NCBI GenBank assembly: GCA_030248295.1
Contig: JASANH010000647.1
Span: forward strand, 558,001-622,000
Length of the DNA stretch: 64,000 nt
Source: Mesodorylaimus sp. YZB2_4
Lineage: Eukaryota; Nematoda; Enoplea; Dorylaimida; Dorylaimidae
Reading direction: 5' to 3'
Shown: positions 57,184 through 64,000 of the stretch, one piece after another
Layout of the letters: the number at the start of each line of letters is the position of its first letter
Numbering within the stretch: the stretch's first letter is position 1
Notes under the pieces: model-generated
What the model saw: only the letters and a program-made list of their open reading frames with translations
Database searches by the model: none
Told to the model about the DNA's origin: nothing
Position numbers and translations under genes: made by a program

Positions 57184-57364
57184 TGTGACCAGCACGCCTG
57201 GCGGTCGGGAGTAATCGATACGCTCCCCTGGCTGGGACGTCAACCTCTTCGGTTGATGTTTCTAGAGCAGGTATAGTCGCGAGACTTGCCTACCTCCAGT
57301 CGGAGTTTTTTGCTTAGAGACTTCGGTCTCGACTATCTCCCGCCGCCTGGGTGCGCTGGTTACA
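57184..57364 (+). repeat. 3' LTR of the TRIM element
   Basis: 181 bases, reading the same as the 5' LTR throughout, followed by the ATAT target duplication. Confidence 0.85.
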
Positions 57365-57668
57365 ATATGGTCGTCTCGTGGACCTCGCTTTGCTGCATTA
57401 ATATCGAGCCCACTTTGAGGCTGAAAACCGTCATTTTATTACATTATCAAACTAAAAAGCTTTAGGTTTCGTTACCTCAGTTTTTCCAGCATTGGTGGAG
57501 TTGCTCCCGTTTTTCTCAGAGATTATGGCGGCTTCAGCGAATTTGACCACAAATACAGTCAGAATGAGTGACTTCATTTCCGTGGCGAAAGAGAAAGCGT
57601 TCTGCTGTGTATTAGCTGGACGAGAGCTGGTCAAAGGACAACTTTAAGACCTGCATTGACTTGGCTCC

Positions 57669-57678
57669 TTTTATAAAA
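57669..57678 (-). promoter_or_regulatory. TATA box of the His-rich gene
   Basis: TTTTATAAAA, palindromic, about 95 to 101 bases before the ATG at 57577, the same spacing as in the poly-Cys genes. Being palindromic it could also serve the + strand. Confidence 0.45.
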
Positions 57679-57694
57679 CCTCTTCAGTAAACTC

Positions 57695-57847
57695 ATGAGT
57701 CACCCATTATTTTTACAGGAGGCACCCAGTAGTACAGTGACACATCATGCCCCCTTGAACGAGCATGAAGCAGAAGGCTTCTCTAAAGACGCTTTTACAC
57801 CGACAGCACGCATCCTCTTCCTCATAAAGCGGGAAGTTGGAGAATAA
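57695..57847 (+). CDS. Possible 50-residue protein
   Basis: An ATG frame reading MSHPLFLQEAPSSTVTHHAP, ending FLIKREVGE and TAA. It sits head to head with the His-rich gene. A second protein-like stretch, RSLKRGGIQASAFPYGVSEQ, lies just downstream in another frame after an AG at about 57900. Evidence is weak and no family is recognised. Confidence 0.2.
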   Translation: MSHPLFLQEAPSSTVTHHAPLNEHEAEGFSKDAFTPTARILFLIKREVGE

Positions 57848-58022
57848 ATTCCTTCTTCCGTGCGTCTGCCAAAATATTGAAAGATCGCCTAAGCACGTAG
57901 CCAGGCCCAATAGCCAGCAGAAGTCTGAAACGAGGAGGCATCCAGGCGAGCGCTTTTCCTTACGGCGTGAGCGAGCAACTGATCCTGATGATGAGGAGAT
58001 TATCGACATTCATGTAGAGTAG

Positions 58023-58678
58023 GTGTCCAACACAGTCGTATGCTCGTATTCGTTCGCAGGTTCAAAAGTTCTACCAAATCCATGCTGGCTGTACAAAATT
58101 TGGAGGAATTCACAATTGGATCGCAACGTTAGAGGCTAAGTGATTTAGCTGACGGACAGAAATATACTACTGTAGATTCACTCACGATCAGACCTATAAA
58201 ATAAGCCCTAATACTTTCCCCATACGATTACTTTGTCAAATTACCAAGACGTGCGCAGTTGAGGGTTGGGACAACAAGCGCGAAAGGGGCATACTCCTGT
58301 GGCACTAACTTGTCAGCCAAGAGCCGGGACACTGACTGTGGTATGCATCCTTTTTGCGAACGTGAGAATGCACCTGGTCCCATGCACCTCCATGTGGGCC
58401 CGTGTGGAATACCAGCCCTTTCGTGGTTCTCACAGATTATCGTGTTTTGTCATCGGCTGCAACTTGCGTGCCAAAAATACCACCTGAGTCCTGTAACCTG
58501 TCTGCTTCCATACCGTATTTTTAAAGGGAGCCAACAAAGTCTTCCGACATAGTTCACGGCTGAAGCATCACCGGGACATGTGGCGCACCCAGCTGCCAGC
58601 TCTGCGCAGAGGATCGATTGGCAGACGAACCTCTAATGCATGTACAGTGCGCGAAAGACTGACATGCTTGCTCGGTCA
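58023..58678. other. Intergenic, nothing seen
   Basis: No supported gene. A TATA-like CTATAAAAT near 58194 has no convincing gene behind it. Confidence 0.4.
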
Positions 58679-58972
58679 TCATGGAAGTAGCGCAGATATA
58701 TCTGGTATATATGGCACTAAATCGTTCTGGACTGATGTTTGTGATTTATAGGCTTTTATTGGATGATGAGCAGAGACATCGATTCGATTGCCAAATTTGT
58801 GAATGTATTTTGCCATCAGCCCACTCATGTAAGCGGTGTTTTTGGGTCTAAATGCATAAGTAACTCCTACTCTCTTCGCAACAATAGACTTTATGTCTGC
58901 CAAATCAACACCACCTTTGCATGAATTCAAACCTTTTTTACGCAGCCAAAAGGTTTTGGGGAAGTTGAACAC
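58679..58972 (-). CDS. Hypothetical protein, 97 residues
   Basis: The frame begins MFNFPKTFWLRKKGLNSCKG and includes GVDLADIKSIVAKRVGV, YMSGLMAKYIHKFGNRIDVS and VPYIPDISALLP. The composition is that of a real, folded, basic protein and not of random sequence. CKGGVDLAD faintly recalls a transposase motif (KGGVDxxD of piggyBac), but the rest does not support that. It could be an exon of a larger gene or a remnant. Confidence 0.3.
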   Translation of the reverse strand: MFNFPKTFWLRKKGLNSCKGGVDLADIKSIVAKRVGVTYAFRPKNTAYMSGLMAKYIHKFGNRIDVSAHHPIKAYKSQTSVQNDLVPYIPDISALLP

Positions 58973-59149
58973 ATGTTGCGTATTTACATTAGTCCGTGCA
59001 CTGTTTCCAATAAATAGGTCCCTTATAGAGCGCAGTTCTATTTCCGTTTTCTATTGTTAGTTATGTTAACTTTAGACTGAAAAAGGGAAGGATGTTCCAT
59101 CATGCTTACAATGCGCTTCCTGCACATATTCTTATGCGATTCAACTTTC

Positions 59150-59158
59150 CTATAAATG
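59150..59158 (+). promoter_or_regulatory. TATA box of the 59249-59928 gene
   Basis: CTATAAATG, 99 bases before the ATG at 59249. Confidence 0.55.
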
Positions 59159-59248
59159 CAGTCGTGCTTGCCAGTTTTCATTATCACTTCCAAACGACCA
59201 AAGTCGAAATTACTCAGCTTTCTTGAAAAATTCGTGATTTTTTAAACC

Positions 59249-59928
59249 ATGCAGTCCATGTGGTCGAACACTTTCTCTCGTCTTGTCTTGGCCATCGTAG
59301 TCCTTGCCGCTGCCCACGTTTGGGCAAGAAGTGTCATTGAGGTTCCGCCTGGGGTAAGACCGCTTACTGTATAAGGTCAGTAGTGTTGTGTAATCGTTCA
59401 GCGCATTTAGCAACCTGCCCTGCCTCTACGGTCAGTTGCTTCAACCAGTAATGAAAAATCGTCCGTGAACCGAACTCATTCTTCGAACTTTGGCCTGGAA
59501 TCCACTGAGAACCTTTCCGGGTTGACAAACAAGACTAGATTTGGAAGCGGAAATGGAAATGGAACTGCTCGCAATGGAACGTCTTCTGAGGAGGTACAGT
59601 ACTGCTCCTGGAACGCAATAAGACCCTGAGGAACTTGGTTACTTACAGGCAGGATGCCCATTCGGACAAGGTCAAGGTGGACGAAATCAGTCCAGCCTTT
59701 TTCTGAACTTGATGAGTCCCAACGAGACAGGTAAGATTCTTACATCTTATTTGCCCTCAAAAATTCTGTGACTGAACCGTTCTAGACTTTGAATTCTTCG
59801 TGGCAGAGAACGGTACTTTTGTGCGTATAAAAAGGGGTGGTTGCTGCTGTTGTCCATGCTGCTGCTGCTGCTGCTGCTGTGATTGCTGCTGTGATTGCTG
59901 CTGCGACTGTTGCGATTGCTGCTGTTAA
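59249..59928 (+). CDS. Secreted protein with a poly-cysteine tail
   Basis: Four exons: 59249-59353, 59411-59593, 59649-59730 and 59786-59928, with introns of 55 to 57 bases and phases 0, 0, 1; the product has 170 residues. A signal peptide (MQSMWSNTFSRLVLAIVVLA, then AAHVWA) is followed by a Ser/Asn-rich region with several N-glycosylation sequons (NRT, NLS, NKT, NGT) and a short Gly/Gln stretch. The last exon reads FEFFVAENGTFVRIKR, then GG and a tail of about 30 residues that is nearly all Cys, broken only by one Pro and single Asp, up to the stop. The KR before the tail matches the dibasic sites of the neighbours. A metal-binding or cross-linking role is inferred. Exon 2 must start at CAACC because the earlier AG opens a stop. 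Confidence 0.75.
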
Positions 59929-60960
59929 GATTTACAGAACAAAATATTTTGTAGTTTTAATTATGATAAGCCTTTGCTGTTTATTTGGGTTATTTATGTT
60001 CCTATGAGGCAGTGGTTTCGCAGTAGGAGGTCAGGGATTCTATCAGTACAAAATAGCTTGAACGTTTGTTACACTGTCCTTTATTCATGCCTGTATTGTA
60101 TAAAGTCGACGGGTTCAAGGCGTTGATGAATAATACAAGAATCTCTGACGAGAACGCATTTTTAGAATGGCAAAAAACTTAGGCATTGCATCGAATGAGC
60201 GCTCTTCGGCAACCTTGACAAGTACATTGCGACATTGAGTGCTCAAGACAACTCCTTGACATACCTCTCTGATCACATATCGTGCACTTGTCATGCATTC
60301 TCACTTTTTTCAGTGCAAAATGCTCCCACCGCAAAGCGCCATCCTACAAGTCACCTGTTCATAACACGTCCATTTTGTCACAATCGGTTTACGTAGCAAG
60401 GCACTTCGCTTTTCTAGAAGGTGCGGTCGTATCGGGTTCCCAGGTAGGTAACGATGCGCAGAGGGCATCCAAATTGGCATATTGCGAATCAACACGCATT
60501 CTAGCTAATCCTGCGCCGATTCATCTTTTCTGTCGGAGTTATGCAAGTTTTCCCAGCGTCAACACGCTTTCGACAGTTGGATAGCCGTCGTCTTCGAACC
60601 TTGTGCCAAAGCTCGTAATTAAAAAATGATGATCGTGAACAGAAGCGCGCAGCATTCGCGCTCCCAAGATATAACCGATGTATAGGTTAACACAGCAAAG
60701 GGCTCGCCTTACACCTGGCCGACCTCGCCTGAAGGAGGCTCTTCTTTTAGCACAGTCGAAGGGCTACGCGCTTGTCGAAGATTTCTTCTCCAATCCCGCC
60801 TAAGTGCCAATAATCACAAAACATACCTTTCTCACGACATCCTACTATGCTAATCGAACGAGCAGGACCGGCCATATCACACCTTGTCAACATTTGACCC
60901 AGCTCGACTTATCCTTTTCTCTAAAACTTTACCCGACGACGTCTACCAAGTTCGAATTCA
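59929..60960. other. Intergenic, nothing seen
   Basis: No supported coding or RNA feature. It contains the presumed promoter of the potassium channel gene; no clear TATA box was found. Confidence 0.5.
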
Positions 60961-63900
60961 ATGTCCAGAATTTTGAGCAATGTCCGAGCAAAACGGCTGC
61001 CTTCGGCGGCCAGCATTAATTTTCTTCGTGCAAAGCGGAATGAAGTGCCCCCGAATAGGAGTGCCGCTCACTTGGCACCAGTGGTGGTCGAAATGGACGA
61101 TACTCTTACTGTGGCTTCCTCCCTAGGCGGAGACACACAAACTGGCAAGGAGGAGCAGCCGAAGCAGTCGCCTAAACTGGACACAAATGTGCTAATTGCC
61201 CCCGCCAGCTCCGCTTTCAGCGTTTTCAAACGTTTCTGTCGCCGAGCCTATCGGAAGTTGGGTCTCAAGCATTTCCTATCTATCGCACTGATCATATTCT
61301 ACACGGTGTTCGGAGCTGGTGTCTTTATGGCCATCGAAAAACCAAAGGACATTGAGCGATTGAACACTGAATATGCGGATTATATGAAAAACAGAAATGA
61401 GTTTATAAAGAACCTGACCACTGATATGATAACTGTGGGTCGCATTTCGAGCGAGAGGCTTTCCAGAAGAATTATTGAAAATCGGCTGCGCACATATGAA
61501 GGGCTTATCAAATACTCCGTGCAAAATGAAACAGATTGGAATTTTTGGCATGCAATGTACTTTGCTGGAACCATTTATACTACGATTGGTAAGTGCCCGC
61601 AGTGTTTGCATCTGGCCGACTCGCGTGGCATAGGTACCAGCTCGTTGGCCCTGTGTACCCGTTTGGACATACAGTAGTCTGGTCGGCTGACAATGCATGG
61701 GGCACCGGGGCCTGATGTCTCAAGCACGCTGCATGTAGGTGGGGTCCTCGACCAGAGAGGAGTTGTCCGTTTCTGGCACAACAATGGTTGTTTGTTGCAG
61801 GATATGGTGATATTTACTGTCGCACAACAGCCGGGCGCTTATTTACAATTGTCTATTCGCTGATTGGCATTCCGCTTGTGTTGTCTGTCCTGACTGATTT
61901 GGGAAGCCTTCTTCTCAAAATCATGTTCCACATTACTCGGCTTTACGGCAAATGTATGGCCACCATTTTTCCAGCGGGTCCCTGTTGCGCGCATCCGCCA
62001 GACCGGGAAAGTTCTAATGCTTTAGAGGGAAAAAAACGGAGCAAAAAAAGGAAGAAAAAAGGTGGTGAGAATGACGGAAATAAACCCGACACGATAATCG
62101 AAATGGACGAGCCACTCGAACCGAGTAGTAGCGATGATGAAATTGAGGATTTGGACGAACTGGAGAAGCGCGAAGATGAAGAATATGAATACCACCTCAT
62201 GCGAGTGCCAGTCTTGACAGCTTTAACGGCCACTGTCGGCTGGATATTCTTGTGCGCTGCTCTATTCTGCGTCTGGGAAGACTGGTCGTATTTCACATCA
62301 ATCTATTTCTTTTTTATTTCGCTCTCGACAATTGGACTCGGAGATGAGACCCCTCACAGGAAAGACATTATGGTCTGCACATACCTTCTGGTCATTGTTG
62401 GTCTGGCCCTGGTCAGCATGTGCATCACGGTCATTCAAAGGAGACTGGAGGACTTGTATTTGCAATTATTGCGAATGATCTTGCAGGAGTATCATAACAA
62501 GTTGCGTGAAGGGGGCGATCAAATGGGGGCAACCATGGGTATTATGAATGTCTGGAGTAATAATAAGGCCGCTAAACTCTTGATGCCTTTGCTCAGGTAA
62601 GAACAAAAATGACTTTTTACAGGCTCTGCCAAACCTAAACCTAAACATTAGTCGAAGTGTATAGCGTAGCATACTCATTATTACATGGCACAGAGCAATG
62701 CACCAATTTTTTGCTGTAAACTACTCACGGATCAGACGTTCACAAGCGAAACGGTTGCGGCGAGAGTGCAAGCTTGTTACTGCGTTCATTCGACGTCTTT
62801 TTTGGCCCACCTACGAGTAGCAGGGCAGCCGCTGAGCACTAGCTACGTAAGTTGACAAGGGACTGACAAGGGGTGCTAATGCTTCATTCGAGGTTACGTT
62901 TTATGGCGGCTGTAGTTGTGCTATTTACGTCAGAGGGCAATACATATAAACGAGGATAACTCAAGTCGACAGGCACGCCAGTGGGGTAAGCCCCCAATCA
63001 CTCACTGCGCTGATTCTAGACCAGGAAGCGGTTTCATTTATAGAATAACAACTCGACGAGAGGTTCATAAAATTTCATACCGAGCACTGTTTGCGGTACA
63101 GCTAAGCAAAAGACAAACTGTCCTTTATTTTTAGCAAGCACAAGAAACAAAGCGTGGCACAAAAGTTTCAAGATGAAGCCAAGGTCAAAGGTTTTGCCGT
63201 ACCAGCCGTCTTGCGCGACTTGGATCCCAAAACAGGGGTGCCAGCTGTTTTAAAAGTGGCTAAGAACAAGGTCATAGAAGGACAGGCCCAACTGCGAGAA
63301 GCTGTAAGCGTTGCTATTACTAGAGCAGCAGAGAAAGCCCGGGCCCGGCATGAGCTGGACGAGGATGCGGTTCTCGAAAGCATGTACGCCGTTCAAGCCC
63401 AACCCGCTGAGCCTGCAAGAAACGTGGAGCAAGCAATGGTAGAACCACCTGTTCCGGAACCTCCTGTGCCCGCACCTCCCCCGCCGCCAATCGCCTACGA
63501 TGTTGACACTCAAACTGATGAAATGGCAACGGACGACAAACAGGAACAGACGCTGTACGCTGTACAGGTCGATGCTCAGACTCAGTCATTGGATTCATCC
63601 TTACTGGCACCACCTCGAGTGGAAGAAGAGTGTCAAACAGCGGCCGTGCATACCACTGACACCCTGACTCAGTACGAGCCGCTCGAAGAACCAATAGATC
63701 AGGAAACTCAAACAATAATCATTAGCGTGATGGATGCTTCGGTCCAAAATGATCCAATCGTACAAACAGAACAGGAGTGCCAGACGCTAACTGTAAATAC
63801 GATGGACGCCTCAGTTCAGTTCGAGTCAATGACACCAAAAGATGAGTCATGCCAGACCACCAATGTCGACACGATCGATGCGTCCATTCAATATGACCTA

Positions 63901-64000
63901 CCAACAGAAAATTCCCCTCCGCCTGAACCGCCTAAGCCCTTAACCACTGATAAGAAAACTCAAACAGAAACGCAGAAAATAACGGAGGCATCCTCGCAAA
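60961..64000 (+). CDS. Two-pore-domain potassium channel (TWK type), 3' end off the window
   Basis: Exons 60961-61588, 61801-62596 and 63135 to the edge, joined in phases 1 and 2. Membrane helix M1 is at about residues 104-125 (FLSIALIIFYTVFGAGVFMA). A long outer loop with NLT and NET sequons leads to pore 1, TIYTTIGYGD, whose codon for the filter Gly is split by the first intron. M2 follows (LFTIVYSLIGIPLVLSVL), then a basic and acidic cytosolic loop (KKRSKKRKKKGG, SSSDDEIEDLDELEKREDEE), M3, pore 2 (SLSTIGLGDETP) and M4 (YLLVIVGLALVSMCITV). Such channels carry background K+ current. The third exon adds a cytosolic tail of at least 288 residues with repeated Q-T motifs and no stop before 64000. 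Confidence 0.9.
63490..63960 (+). repeat. Coding repeats of Q-T motifs in the K+ channel tail
   Basis: About a dozen short motifs centred on Gln (DTQTD, AVQVD, DAQTQ, ECQTA, TLTQY, ETQTI, ASVQN, IVQTE, ECQTL, ASVQF, SCQTT, ASIQY, KTQTE). Part of them form a degenerate unit of about 24 residues, xCQTxxVxTxDASxQ, repeated three to four times. Confidence 0.7.

Larger units (their letters stand above)
56641..57364 (+). mobile_element. Miniature LTR retrotransposon (TRIM), 724 bases
   Basis: Two direct repeats of 181 bases, identical as far as I can read, begin TGTGACC and end GGTTACA, flanking a 362-base interior. The element is bordered by ATAT on both sides (56637-56640 and 57365-57368). A tRNA primer-binding site follows the left repeat and a purine tract precedes the right one. 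No gag or pol is encoded, so it must be mobilised in trans. Equal LTRs point to a recent insertion. The open frame at 56929-57276 has no recognised content. Confidence 0.85.
56456..57577 (-). pseudogene. Secreted His-rich protein gene split by a retrotransposon
   Basis: Exon 1 (57577-57476) encodes a signal peptide (MKSLILTVFVVKFAEA) and a Ser/Asn segment. A 55-base intron (gtaacg to ggttttcag, phase 0) leads to exon 2, which starts PQSGLDINAAKRGPRDDH. Codon 19 of exon 2 is then interrupted by the TRIM element at 56641-57364. Ignoring the element and one copy of its ATAT target duplication, the frame continues without a shift into MHHKDDKAHHDMDKDHHQHH and further His/Asp-rich sequence, ending at TAA 56456. 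As it stands, reading through the element meets a stop near 56719. The KR before the His-rich part mirrors the poly-Cys genes nearby. In this haplotype the gene is probably null or truncated. Confidence 0.6.

Noticed and set aside
56929..57276. 115-codon frame within the TRIM
   Set aside because: It runs into the LTR and resembles no gag or pol; likely chance in GC-rich sequence.
56641..57364. Retrozyme (hammerhead ribozyme carrying LTR element)
   Set aside because: Size, PBS and PPT would fit, but neither strand of the LTR has the CUGAUGA core; CTGATAAG in the interior is not a match.
58679..58972. PiggyBac transposase match for the 97-residue protein
   Set aside because: Only CKGGVDLAD is suggestive; the catalytic Asp context and C-terminal Cys-rich finger are not present.
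1..64000. CRISPR arrays, operons or other prokaryotic features
   Set aside because: The introns, giant exons and tRNA structure show eukaryotic nuclear DNA; no regular spacer arrays exist.

Overview
This is nuclear DNA from an animal, most likely a nematode. The evidence is a giant-exon ankyrin gene of the UNC-44 kind, GT-AG introns that are often only 42 to 60 bases long, a TWK-type two-pore potassium channel, and small secreted proteins with a Cys-rich EB-like C-terminal module. Poly-Cys and His-rich secreted proteins recall the poly-cysteine and histidine-tailed proteins described from Trichinella and Trichuris, so a clade I (Dorylaimia) worm is my best guess. That is an inference from protein style, not a match I could run.

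Left half (1 to about 34,700, + strand): the 3' two thirds of one ankyrin gene. The ankyrin repeats lie off the left edge. In order come the ZU5 exons, the UPA exon, the UPA-end/death-domain exon, short linker exons, two alternative 3' ends (one closing with a membrane-spanning helix), a 5.7 kb exon, an internal TATA/initiator promoter with its own Pro-Ala-Glu first exon, four small cassettes, and a single exon of about 17 kb carrying roughly 5,650 codons of acidic degenerate repeats. From 4,260 onward nearly every junction is phase 1, so the pieces can be joined in many combinations. Known giant ankyrins of this type (C. elegans UNC-44 large form, Drosophila Ank2-L/XL) work in axons on the membrane and microtubule skeleton.

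Middle (about 34,700 to 42,300): a long 3' flank, an unidentified N-glycosylated-looking protein gene on the minus strand, a four-pass LAPTM-like membrane protein, a divergent pair of small paralogues with N-myristoylation signals, and a tRNA-Glu(UUC).

Right half (about 43,700 to 60,000): a cluster of small secreted-protein genes. Five have a signal peptide (one of them, at 52,133-52,934, only a probable one) and a dibasic (KR or RR) site followed by Gly-rich or poly-Cys sequence. Three end in the same Cys-rich EB-like module. A sixth, His-rich gene has the same plan, but its second exon is split by a miniature LTR retrotransposon (TRIM) with 181-base LTRs that look identical. Five of the six have a TATA box 84 to 101 bases before the start codon. 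An intronless RING/B-box protein gene and a 902-base foldback element enclosing a LINE reverse-transcriptase-like fragment lie among them.

Right edge (60,961 to 64,000): a two-pore-domain K+ channel gene whose last exon runs off the window and encodes an unusual tail of repeated Q-T motifs resembling dynein light chain (LC8) docking sites.

Exon boundaries were placed by hand from splice-site consensus, reading frame and family alignment from memory. No search or transcript data were available.
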